Part shown: piece by piece, positions 57,601 through 64,000 of the stretch
How positions within the stretch are numbered: the stretch's first letter is position 1
Layout of the letters: each line of letters starts with the position of its first letter
From: Sphingobacterium sp.
GTDB taxonomy: Bacteria > Bacteroidota > Bacteroidia > Sphingobacteriales > Sphingobacteriaceae
Assembly (NCBI GenBank): GCA_031277685.1
Contig: JAITLV010000279.1
Span: forward strand, 1 to 64,000
Direction of reading: 5' to 3'
Length of the DNA: 64,000 nucleotides
Notes under the pieces: model-generated
The model's input: only the letters and a program-made list of their open reading frames with translations
Database searches by the model: none
Told to the model about the DNA's origin: nothing
Position numbers and translations under genes: made by a program

Positions 57601-59070
57601 AATAAAAGCTCCCAGAATGGCGAAAGCAACAGTTTGCGCCATAGGTTTAAACATTTTGCCTTCAATTCCTGTAAGCGAAAGAATAGGGAGATAAACGATC
57701 AAGATAATAATCTGTCCAAAAACAGCGGCATTCATCATGCGGGATGCCGAAGAAGTTACTTCAACGTCCATTTCCTGCTGTGATAAGCTGTCTATCGTAT
57801 GATACTTTTTGGAGAAATGAATATGATGCAGGATCGCCTCCACGATAATGACGGCTCCATCGACGATCAAACCAAAATCTAGGGCGCCTAAGCTCATTAG
57901 ATTACCACTTACACCAAAAAGATTCATCATACTAATGGCAAAAAGCAGGGAGAGTGGAATGACAGAAGCAACAATCAATCCTGCCCTAAGGTTACCCAAA
58001 AAGAGAACGAGTACCAAGATAACGATGAGTGCACCCTCCAACAGGTTTTGTTCTACTGTTCCAATAGCATTATTGACCATTTTTGTACGATCGAGAAAGG
58101 GTTCGATCACAACACCTTTTGGAAGGGTTTTCTGAATCTCATCGATCTTATCCTTTACAATTTTGATGACGTCAGAAGAGTTACCACCTTTAAGCATCAT
58201 AACGATACCACCACAGACTTCACCTTGTCCAGCCATAGTCAGGGCGCCATAACGGGTTGCCGAACCGAGCCTAACATCAGCGACATGACTGATCAGTACA
58301 GGGATACCCGCATTATCCCGGACGACGATTTTATTGATATCTTCAATGGATCTGGTCAAGCCTACGCTCCGAATATAGAGTACTGCCGGCCCCTTTTCAA
58401 TGTAGGCGCCACCAGTATTTTGATTATTGCGTTCCAACGCCGAAAAAACATCGCTGATACTGATATTCATCGCTTTCAATTTGGATGGATTCACTGCAAC
58501 CTCATATTGTTTCAGTTCACCACCGAATGTAGCAACATCCGCTACGCCCGGGGTGCCAAGCAATTGCCGACGGACTGTCCAGTCTTGGATCGTGCGTAGA
58601 TCAGCTAGGCTGTATTTTTGCTCATAACCCTTTTGTGGTTTAAGGACATATTGATAGATTTCGCCAAGTCCTGTTGTCACCGGAGCCAAGGTAGGGGTAT
58701 TGGCATTTTCGTTTATTTCAATTTGGGAAAGACGTTCGGTAACCTGTTGTCTCGCCCAGTAGACGTCTGTTCCATCTTCAAAGACAATCGTAATTAAGGA
58801 TAGGCCGAATCGTGATATACTTCGGCTTTCTTTGATGTCGGGAATATTGCTGACGGCCAATTCTACCGGAAAAGTAATAAGGCGCTCCACATCTTCGGCA
58901 CCAAGAGAAGGTGCTGTCGTGATCACCTGGACTTGATTATTGGTAATATCCGGTACGGCATCGATGGGCAATTTGGTCAATTGGTAGATGCCATAGCCGA
59001 TCCATACCAATATAAAAACGCCAATTGCCAGTTTGTTTCGAACTGAAAACTGTATTATTTTATTAAGCAT
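54691..59070 (-). CDS. Heavy-metal RND pump CzcA/CusA type fused to a TolC-like channel domain
   Basis: From the ATG at 59070 the protein has 1459 residues. Residues about 1-1030 form the RND pump: start MLNKIIQFSVRNK, proton-relay motif DFGLIVDGA in TM4 with Asp398, Asp404 and Glu411, and late helix FGVAVLNGIVLISEFNRI. This TM4 pattern is that of divalent-cation (Zn/Co/Cd/Ni) HME pumps, not Cu(I)/Ag(I) pumps. A hydrophobic segment resembling a signal peptide (about 1045-1065) is followed by a TolC-like domain (about 1080-1459) with long amphipathic helices rich in Gln and Leu. Pump, adaptor and channel functions are therefore encoded by only two genes. Fusions of this kind occur in Bacteroidota. 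Confidence 0.9.
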   Translation of the reverse strand: MLNKIIQFSVRNKLAIGVFILVWIGYGIYQLTKLPIDAVPDITNNQVQVITTAPSLGAEDVERLITFPVELAVSNIPDIKESRSISRFGLSLITIVFEDGTDVYWARQQVTERLSQIEINENANTPTLAPVTTGLGEIYQYVLKPQKGYEQKYSLADLRTIQDWTVRRQLLGTPGVADVATFGGELKQYEVAVNPSKLKAMNISISDVFSALERNNQNTGGAYIEKGPAVLYIRSVGLTRSIEDINKIVVRDNAGIPVLISHVADVRLGSATRYGALTMAGQGEVCGGIVMMLKGGNSSDVIKIVKDKIDEIQKTLPKGVVIEPFLDRTKMVNNAIGTVEQNLLEGALIVILVLVLFLGNLRAGLIVASVIPLSLLFAISMMNLFGVSGNLMSLGALDFGLIVDGAVIIVEAILHHIHFSKKYHTIDSLSQQEMDVEVTSSASRMMNAAVFGQIIILIVYLPILSLTGIEGKMFKPMAQTVAFAILGAFILSLTYVPMISSLVVSKKINHKPNFSDRVMARLESVYQKALAAALSVRKILVIITIALFAVSVLVFSKMGGEFIPQLEEGDFAVETRLLVGTNLSTTINAIDRVSAALKHRYPEVEKIVSRIGSAEIPTDPMPIEGGDMIIVLKPKSEWKNAKTFPELASKMSATAQEIMPGITTGFQFPVQMRFNELMTGAKQDVVCKIYGEDLDKLATYAEKLGEIAKSVTGTADWYVESVTGMPQIVIDYNRDEIAKYGLDIATINRTVNAAFAGAAAGKIYEGEKSFDLVVRVGHEGRRNIEDVRNLQITTPKGIQIPLNQIARIDEIEGPNQIQRENARRRIIVGFNVRGRDVQSIVEELQQKVAARLQMDDGYTLTYGGTFENLQQAKSRLSVAVPVALLLIFGMLYFAFSSLKDGALIYTAIPLSAIGGVFALALRGMPFSISAGVGFIALFGVAVLNGIVLISEFNRIKKEGIITDLKELIMVGTRNRLRPVLMTAAVASLGFLPMALSNGAGAEVQRPLATVVIGGLISATFLTLFVLPALYLLFNKKYGGGSKIVLPLLLVCFLAPSLDISAQTAVPIRQQISLVDALARAEQYSYRLQQLRLNEQAKEKLAKTGFDPSKLEISADYGHVNSAYQDNRIGLNQRLSFPTVYKRQSALLQQDLFIARETTKISLLEVRTIVKSLYFDYLTMNRRKELLLRADSLYHLFEMKTSKRFEAGAANILEQTAAQTQRQEINNQLNLLQKDINITLNRFNFLLQDTVRYVPAATSLKYQRTSLLSVDLSDPTEALPMFRIAQLQTEAAQHQWQLERAKLLPEITLGYNSQTLQGMQTVNGQEVFYRSSDRLGYFSAGISVPLFWGAQSHRIQAAKLNWQSQLKELDYVKNELKTEISNALEQVQKYESVLQYYEGQGLKHAETIFVTADQQFVNGEIDYLQWVILVNQAINIQSEYINTLNNYNQASIQLSKLYNE

Positions 59071-59180
59071 TTTAGTAAAATCTAATGTATAAAATAGTCG
59101 TATAAGCCCTGTTTTTTTGAACAAAACAAGACCTGCAACTTGAAAAAATCAGGCTGCTGAGTATACTGATTTGTTATACA

Positions 59181-59558
59181 TTAGACTTGTGGCGGGCGGA
59201 ATAACCCGGAGATATAAGATTGTGTGTAATTATCTGGTTTAGCTAAACCAAAGGCTTTTATGATGGCAACCGGGTGAGGTTTGGAAAAATAAATCTTGTG
59301 ATTCGATACAAATACAAAGGAGAATGCAGTCAGGTCATATTTTTTGAAAGGCAATTTCATATCTTCCTGCTCATCATCGTCCGGAAGATCCTGTCCCCAG
59401 TAATGCATAGAAAGGAAATTCATGAACGATAGCGGTGGGCCTATTTCATTATGGATCGTAAAATGCTGATACAGCTTAGGCAACTTGGCAAGCTGGGATA
59501 GCATCGTTGATTCGCCGATCACTAAAAATAAAAATATGTAAAGAAATATTCTTTTCAC
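59181..59558 (-). CDS. Small exported protein heading the efflux operon
   Basis: The protein has 125 residues with a signal peptide (about 1-22). The mature part contains NFLSMHYWGQDLPDDDEQEDMKLPFKKYD, a His/Asp/Glu-rich stretch (about 47-75) that could bind metal; the split motif here is HYWGQD, then DDDEQEDMKLPFK. I know of similar small proteins next to metal RND operons in Bacteroidota but no named family. It lies 110 bp upstream of the pump gene on the same strand and is probably in the operon. A periplasmic metal-binding or sensing role is inferred from composition and context. Confidence 0.65.
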   Translation of the reverse strand: MKRIFLYIFLFLVIGESTMLSQLAKLPKLYQHFTIHNEIGPPLSFMNFLSMHYWGQDLPDDDEQEDMKLPFKKYDLTAFSFVFVSNHKIYFSKPHPVAIIKAFGLAKPDNYTQSYISGLFRPPQV

Positions 59559-59968
59559 GGCCGTAAAAATACATTAGTAAAATCACTTATACAAGAAAAC
59601 GCTCAAATATAACCGCCGTTGGATGCTTCAAAATCAACTCTGGCGGTTAAAATTAGAATTAAATGTTACGTCGAGATGTCTTGTTAGAGAATTAGACTGC
59701 CATCGGTGACAGTGCCATCAATAGTGGTATCCATATCAGTATTAAACAGGGAACACTCGAGGAAAAGCTATGTGCGAATAGGGTTTCGGTCAAATGTACC
59801 CATCCCTCAAGATCCTATTTTTATTGAGCAGACTAAATCCTATCGCGTTAACTTTGTCCTTTCAGCGGGAATTCAAGTATTTCTGGTGAATATTAACAAG
59901 CCAATACGAGGCTTAATTATCCATGGATCGGTCAAGCCTTTAGATGAATCTGGAGGGAATAAATCATT
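59559..59968. other. Gap with promoter and inverted repeat of the efflux operon
   Basis: On the minus strand TATATTTG at 59611-59604 matches the -7 consensus, with TTTG at 59632-59629 as a -33 candidate (17 bp apart); the leader would be about 39 nt. An inverted repeat with arms TAACCGCC (59610-59617) and GGCGGTTA (59642-59649) frames this promoter. The rest, up to 59968, contains a 120-codon plus-strand frame starting at a GTG (59706) that runs into the opposite gene; it is not called as a gene. Confidence 0.55.
59604..59649 (-). promoter_or_regulatory. Efflux-operon promoter inside an inverted repeat
   Basis: The 8-bp arms are 32 bp centre to centre, about three helical turns, and the downstream arm touches the -7 element. 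No T-tract follows on either strand, so an operator is more plausible than a terminator. A metal-responsive repressor or activator is expected, but no regulator gene is adjacent. Confidence 0.55.
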
Positions 59969-61339
59969 TTATCTCGTATTCATTATTTTACTTTCAAACC
60001 GATTTGTATCAATTTGGTGTTGCTCAAAGTTTTGCATAACCAGTGTTTTTATCTTTTCAAATTGCTGAGGAGAAAGACCATCTTGCTGTTTTGCGACCAT
60101 ATAAAAATATGTCCCTTTGTATTTTTGAAGCATGGCGCGTACGGAGGCAAAATCCATATTATCGAGTACTTCTTGTTTCAGCACTCCCTCACGTGATACA
60201 GCGATAGAGGTGTTAAATTGGATCGGTCGAAAAGTCGAATCTATTGCTTGGCGGCCAAAATTGTTTGGTAGAGATTCCGTTGGGTTATAGATATTGAGAT
60301 AGACCGGTATCGTTGTGCTGTCATCCCGACTGAACAAACCTTTATTCATCAGTGCATAAAATTTCAACGATGTATTTATGACGGCTAAATCGTAGTTTAC
60401 ACGATCGGGATGTTGTATATATTCCTCCAATAGTTTGTTGTCTTCGACATGGCGCAAACCGATTACATTGATTTCGGCGGCATACGGATCTTTGTCAATA
60501 TTGGGGCTAAACTCGATTGTGGCTTTGGGATCATTCGTCAACAAGTATACAGGACCAAATTGTAACGCATACCCTGCCGCGACTTCGCGAGCTTTTAACA
60601 GATTGTCCTCGTAGGCGGTTTCCATATGCTGGATGCCATTGCGAAACTCCTGCGATTCACTGTTACGCTGCTGGCGAATAAAATCACCGCCACAGGTACG
60701 GAAAAGCATCACGATCGCAAACACAGCAGAAATTGGGATCGCGATATATTTGTAATCTCGATTTTTCGATTCTTGGAGCTGCGAAATCAGCTCATTTGTA
60801 GTATCTTTTGCTACACTTTCGGTCTGGTCATTCTTGTCCTCCGGATCTTTGCCTGCAAAAGTGCTTAACTGCTCATTGCGATTTCCAGTAGCATGATCTT
60901 CAAGATGACGCAACAAGTCGTCTCGAAATTCCTTAAAGATAATCGCTTCAGCGGCAGATTTTGGATGGTCTGGATTGAATAACCAAACCAGCATTTTCCC
61001 ATTATTCAATTTGATTCGCATGGAAGGCGGAGGCGCCTGAAGTATTCCGTAAGGTGGTATACTGTGGATATCCTGATAGCGAACACGCCCATAACTTTGT
61101 GATGTAAAACCCTCTTCGTCCAACGTAATGCTGTCTATTGCTTTGGATTTTTTAACAAATCGCCATACACCAAATATCATAAAGGTAATCATCAATACAA
61201 TACTGGGCCAGAAAATCCATTCGACATAATTCGTGAGCCAAACTATTAATAAAATCATGATTAAAGGTATTCCGATAAGAACGAGTAGTAAATACAGTAG
61301 TCCGCTATTATTCTGGTATTTGAAGGTATATGCTTTCAT
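59969..61339 (-). CDS. Membrane protein of unknown function
   Basis: The protein has 456 residues. Two membrane helices span about 14-33 and 40-60, then a PH-like beta domain (about 68-145, including RVRYQDIHSI and MRIKLNNGKMLVW) as in small membrane proteins with a bPH-type fold, then a polar linker and a third helix at about 203-216. The rest (about 220-456) is soluble and unrecognised. The C-terminal domain has an FSPNIDKDPYAAEINVIGL segment. No close family is assigned. It is separated from the efflux operon by the 410-bp gap and has its own upstream region. Confidence 0.6.
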   Translation of the reverse strand: MKAYTFKYQNNSGLLYLLLVLIGIPLIMILLIVWLTNYVEWIFWPSIVLMITFMIFGVWRFVKKSKAIDSITLDEEGFTSQSYGRVRYQDIHSIPPYGILQAPPPSMRIKLNNGKMLVWLFNPDHPKSAAEAIIFKEFRDDLLRHLEDHATGNRNEQLSTFAGKDPEDKNDQTESVAKDTTNELISQLQESKNRDYKYIAIPISAVFAIVMLFRTCGGDFIRQQRNSESQEFRNGIQHMETAYEDNLLKAREVAAGYALQFGPVYLLTNDPKATIEFSPNIDKDPYAAEINVIGLRHVEDNKLLEEYIQHPDRVNYDLAVINTSLKFYALMNKGLFSRDDSTTIPVYLNIYNPTESLPNNFGRQAIDSTFRPIQFNTSIAVSREGVLKQEVLDNMDFASVRAMLQKYKGTYFYMVAKQQDGLSPQQFEKIKTLVMQNFEQHQIDTNRFESKIMNTR

Positions 61340-61486
61340 CTATTCCCGCTAATGTGAATCAATAGGATAAAGCTACGGTAAAAATTCATGCGGAAAAACC
61401 CATGATATCAGGGATTTGTACCTGTTCGCGATTCTTCTTTGACCGGATCAGTACTTCCACCAGGCTTTATACTAGCGGAGCCAGTA

Positions 61487-61594
61487 CTATGCCTTGTTCG
61501 AGCTTGATTTCCATTGCTTCATAGTCTTAATTCTAGGTGGGATCAAGGCTTGTCTGACGTGTTCGCCTTTTGTTATTTTTAACTTTTTACTCAT
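61487..61594 (-). CDS. Possible small peptide gene or remnant
   Basis: A 35-codon frame from ATG 61594 to TAG encodes a basic peptide starting MSKKLKITKGEHVRQ. The start is preceded by an A-rich stretch, as common for Bacteroidota translation starts. A second frame, shifted by one base, continues through 61408 and encodes a Gly/Ser-rich tail with GGSTDPV. This looks like a short precursor peptide broken by a frameshift, but chance is possible. Confidence 0.3.
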   Translation of the reverse strand: MSKKLKITKGEHVRQALIPPRIKTMKQWKSSSNKA

Positions 61595-61752
61595 CTTTTT
61601 TATTTATTTAGCAGTACGATGATTTTTATCCTAATAAATATGTTAACTATAAAAATCAGTAAATTGTACAACCTGTCAATCTATTCATTGGCAGTGGGTA
61701 AACGTTTTTTTATAGCCTTGACAAGGCTAAATCAGACTAGATAGAAAAAATG

Positions 61753-61787
61753 TTCGAAAACAGTCATTCGTAATAGCTGTTTTCGAA
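61753..61787. repeat. Perfect 11-bp inverted repeat
   Basis: TTCGAAAACAG (61753-61763) pairs with CTGTTTTCGAA (61777-61787) around a 13-base loop. It lies in the gap upstream of the N-acetyltransferase. A terminator is unlikely because no T-tract follows; an operator or RNA structure is possible. Confidence 0.5.
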
Positions 61788-61981
61788 AACATATCGATAT
61801 AAGAAACTGAATAGCTACAAGATACACTTCTTTCAGCTAGAACTTTTCGAAAAAACTCAGGCTTAACGTTATTTTCGTACAGATGGAAAATTTGAATATC
61901 CAATGACTGTTTTTGACAATGATTTGGCGCTTTAATTGTACCAATAAACGAACTTTGATCCGTTATTTAATGATGTAAACT

Positions 61982-62812
61982 ATGAACGAATCAGCACTAA
62001 AGAGCTATCTGGAGCGAATAGCTATCATGCAGAGCATGACAGTTGATCTGGAGACATTAAAAAAACTCACGCAATCGCATCCGAAACATATTACATTTGA
62101 AAATATAGCGACATTTAATGGTACGGTTCCGTCAATACAGATGGAAGCTATTTTTCGTAAACTGGTACAGGAAAAAAGAGGTGGCTATTGTTATGAACAG
62201 AATTCTTTATTCAAGGAAGTTTTACAAACCTTGGGGTTTAACATAAAAATGCACCTAGCAAGAGTCTTATGGAATAGTAAAGATGGTTCGGAAACGGCCA
62301 GAACACATATGTTGCTGACAACTGATCTAATGGGAGAGAAGTATCTGGTGGATGTTGGATTTGGTTCGATGACATTGACAGCGCCAATATTATTTCATGG
62401 GGAGCAGGAAACACCAAATGGTCGGTTTCGCCTGATCAGCATGGAGGATAATCTATACCGCTTAGATGTCTTTAAAAACGAATGGCTCCCCATTTACAAA
62501 TTCTCGCTGGAAGAGGTTGCCGTATCCGATCTAGATATGGCAAATTGGTACGTGGCTACTGGTCCTAGTTCCATTTTCAATAAGTTTTTGATGATTACAC
62601 GTGTCGATGAAAACGCACGCTATACGCTCTTCAATAAAGAATTGAATATACGTGATAATGAAGGTGGCAAAACAAGCCGTGAAATTACAAGTCAAGATGA
62701 GCTGCAATCTATTCTAGCAAACTACTTTAATCTGAAACTGCCAGCCTCCACAGTACAAAATATTTATACCAAGCTTGATGCTATACAAGATACCTTTCAA
62801 GTGACGCAATAG
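61982..62812 (+). CDS. Arylamine N-acetyltransferase
   Basis: The protein has 276 residues. The Cys-His-Asp triad is present: Cys70 in RGGYCYEQN, His109 in ARTHM and Asp124 in VDVGFG. The motif order and length are those of bacterial NAT enzymes, which transfer an acetyl group from acetyl-CoA to aromatic amines or hydrazines; in some bacteria they join amide bonds in natural-product pathways. No biosynthetic neighbours are seen, so a detoxification role is more likely. It is a single-gene unit as far as the window shows. Confidence 0.92.
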   Translation: MNESALKSYLERIAIMQSMTVDLETLKKLTQSHPKHITFENIATFNGTVPSIQMEAIFRKLVQEKRGGYCYEQNSLFKEVLQTLGFNIKMHLARVLWNSKDGSETARTHMLLTTDLMGEKYLVDVGFGSMTLTAPILFHGEQETPNGRFRLISMEDNLYRLDVFKNEWLPIYKFSLEEVAVSDLDMANWYVATGPSSIFNKFLMITRVDENARYTLFNKELNIRDNEGGKTSREITSQDELQSILANYFNLKLPASTVQNIYTKLDAIQDTFQVTQ

Positions 62813-62991
62813 AATGGTTATGTAGAAGAAGGTTTGCCTGTATCAGAGCAAGGAACTACGAGATAAATGAATTATTGATTGGATTAAATGAAGATCTGAT
62901 TGAGCCAATTAATTAAGGCAAAGAGCTGATGTGTTTATAAAATAGACGTAACTGTAGAGCATATATATACTAAAAAGCGTTATAGGCACTG

Positions 62992-62999
62992 TACATTTG
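62992..62999 (+). promoter_or_regulatory. -7 promoter element of a possible small gene
   Basis: TACATTTG matches TAnnTTTG exactly, about 50 bp before the ATG at 63049. No -33 element is seen at the right distance. Confidence 0.4.
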
Positions 63000-63048
63000 A
63001 AGCTTGCAGAACAAAGAGATACAAGAAACTGTTTCCTATGAAATCTTG

Positions 63049-63195
63049 ATGTTTTTTATAGCAGAGATCCGAAGTAACAAGAAAATGAAAAATATAAATT
63101 CAGCGGTCAAAATGTACCAAAAGACCTTGAACGAATTGAATATCCCATGTACTTATAAATTCCTAACGGGTTTTATGCTGGAAAAAAAAGGCTGA
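63049..63195 (+). CDS. Possible small protein
   Basis: From the ATG at 63049 the product would have 48 residues; an upstream TTG start at 63004 adds 15. It is basic, with a short amphipathic helix (AVKMYQKTLNELN). A consensus -7 element upstream supports transcription. No family was recognised and coding status is uncertain. Confidence 0.35.
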   Translation: MFFIAEIRSNKKMKNINSAVKMYQKTLNELNIPCTYKFLTGFMLEKKG

Positions 63196-63261
63196 TTTTA
63201 TGCGCTTTTTCGAAGGGCAGTTTAGCGTAGGTATATTTTTCCAGGGTATCTTGACAGAGCA

Positions 63262-63981
63262 TCAAAAACGATAACCGACAGACAATGCAGAACGAATACC
63301 AGCAAAAGGTCCTTTGGTTGTAATGGTCACGCCTTCGGCATTGACTTCTTTTTTGAGCTTTAGGACATCGATGTCAAAATCATCCAGCTGCTTTTGGACC
63401 TCATGTTGCTCATCTTCATTGAGCGGAGTTTTTCCATCAAATGTCCCCTTATTAAATCCATAATTAGGTCCTATGATACGCCAGTCCAGATAGATGTCAT
63501 TGCCCAATCGCCATTGGCTTCCAATAGCAACACCTGCGGTAAAGGCATCTAAATCGCCTGAAATAGGTACTTCTTTTTGGTAACCGGACTGATCAACAGA
63601 GAGCTTGGTTGTAAGGCTATAGTTCGCATACTTAACGAAAGGCGCAATATAGAATCCTCTAAATTGATCGTTGTGTCCAAGGTAGAAGCGGACTTCAGGC
63701 GTAAAGGAAAAAGCTCCGAATTTCGCCGCACCAAGAATATCATATTCATCATCAACAGCTGTATCCCAAAGCGATCTGAATGGAAGTCCAGATTTTGGAC
63801 GTAAACTCAATGTTCCATTTAGTGATATCCTATCTTGAATAGGCCGTTCGTACTCGAGCGCGATATTACCAACCGATAGCGGCAAAAGATTCAATTTTAC
63901 CAGATTGGATTTGTCTTGTGCTTTTAACCCCGAAATACTAAATATCCCAACAACAAGCACAGACAGGTAGCGATGTTTCAT
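63262..63981 (-). CDS. DUF3575 outer-membrane beta-barrel protein
   Basis: The protein has 239 residues with a signal peptide (about 1-21, ending LKAQ). The mature part begins VKLNLLPLSVGNIALEYERPI, the characteristic first strands of DUF3575, and has alternating hydrophobic strands to the C-terminal GYRF, typical for a small outer-membrane barrel ending in Phe. A polar insertion at about 180-215 contains a charged helix. The family is common in Bacteroidota; its function is unknown. The start lies 19 bp from the right window edge, so its promoter is outside. Confidence 0.85.
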   Translation of the reverse strand: MKHRYLSVLVVGIFSISGLKAQDKSNLVKLNLLPLSVGNIALEYERPIQDRISLNGTLSLRPKSGLPFRSLWDTAVDDEYDILGAAKFGAFSFTPEVRFYLGHNDQFRGFYIAPFVKYANYSLTTKLSVDQSGYQKEVPISGDLDAFTAGVAIGSQWRLGNDIYLDWRIIGPNYGFNKGTFDGKTPLNEDEQHEVQKQLDDFDIDVLKLKKEVNAEGVTITTKGPFAGIRSALSVGYRF

Positions 63982-64000
63982 CGTTTTATGTCCTAAATAT

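Larger units (their letters stand above)
61340..61981. other. 640-bp gap with a possible degraded peptide gene and hairpins
   Basis: This stretch lies between divergent genes. On the minus strand an ATG at 61594 opens a 35-codon frame (listed separately), after which a different frame stays open to 61408. A perfect hairpin with 11-bp arms lies at 61753-61787, and the same TTTTCGAAAA core recurs at 61844-61853. The region just before the N-acetyltransferase start shows no exact TAnnTTTG element. Confidence 0.5.
62813..63261. other. Mostly non-coding stretch with a possible small gene
   Basis: Apart from the small frame at 63049-63195 and its -7 element at 62992-62999, nothing is seen in this stretch. 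It lies between the N-acetyltransferase and the convergent DUF3575 gene. Confidence 0.4.

Noticed and set aside
58048..58599. 183-codon plus-strand frame
   Set aside because: It lies wholly antisense within the conserved RND pump gene and has low-complexity composition with no signal or domain.
59706..60068. 120-codon plus-strand frame starting at GTG
   Set aside because: Half lies antisense to a well-formed membrane-protein gene and no motif is seen. A decayed gene in 59706-59968 is possible but not supported.
1..64000. CRISPR arrays, tRNA/rRNA genes, insertion sequences and integrases
   Set aside because: No regularly spaced repeats with spacers, no cloverleaf sequences and no transposase or integrase motifs were seen on either strand.

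Overview
The window is chromosomal DNA of a Bacteroidota bacterium, most likely Sphingobacterium or a close relative in the Sphingobacteriaceae. This is inferred from two SusC/SusD loci, each controlled by a one-protein hybrid two-component regulator, a GLPGLI-family protein, many lipoproteins, and promoter elements of the Bacteroidota type (-7 TAnnTTTG, -33 TTG). No rRNA, tRNA, CRISPR array, phage gene or insertion sequence was recognised. No species is assigned.

Region 1-11.5 kb holds housekeeping and accessory genes: a lipoprotein cut by the left edge, a secreted SH3-domain protein, a membrane protein with a small exported partner, a GAF-domain protein, a DUF1275 (YoaK) membrane protein, a cold-shock protein, a front-end fatty acid desaturase, and an AraC regulator next to a siderophore-interacting flavoprotein. 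Region 11.8-15.5 kb holds a bacteriophytochrome-like histidine kinase, a DUF421 membrane protein and a convergent single-domain response regulator. Region 15.6-20 kb holds a TPR/LuxR-type membrane regulator divergent from a small operon (DUF4870-like, SIMPL domain, unknown).

Region 20.2-26.2 kb is a compact regulatory unit. A histidine kinase/OmpR-type regulator operon diverges from a GLPGLI protein plus an outer-membrane receptor-like protein. The shared intergenic region carries six TAACA boxes, mostly spaced by exactly 10 bp, which look like the regulator's binding array.

Region 26.5-53.4 kb holds two adjacent polysaccharide utilization loci (PULs) in the same orientation. PUL1 is HTCS, GH31 with a PA14 insert, SusC, SusD, a SusE-position lipoprotein and GH2. 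PUL2 is HTCS, SusC, SusD, a DUF5017 lipoprotein and GH88. Each operon has a short direct repeat of 22-bp period downstream of its HTCS gene, a plausible binding site for the AraC-type output domain. Neither locus encodes a recognisable endo-acting enzyme or polysaccharide lyase, so both probably handle oligosaccharides or depend on enzymes encoded elsewhere.

Region 53.5-59.6 kb, on the minus strand, is a heavy-metal RND efflux operon: a small exported protein, a CzcA-type pump fused to a TolC-type outer-membrane domain, and a CzcB-type adaptor. Its putative promoter sits inside a long-spaced inverted repeat. Region 60-64 kb has a membrane protein of unknown function, an arylamine N-acetyltransferase and a DUF3575 outer-membrane protein, with a 640-bp gap that contains a possible degraded small-peptide gene.
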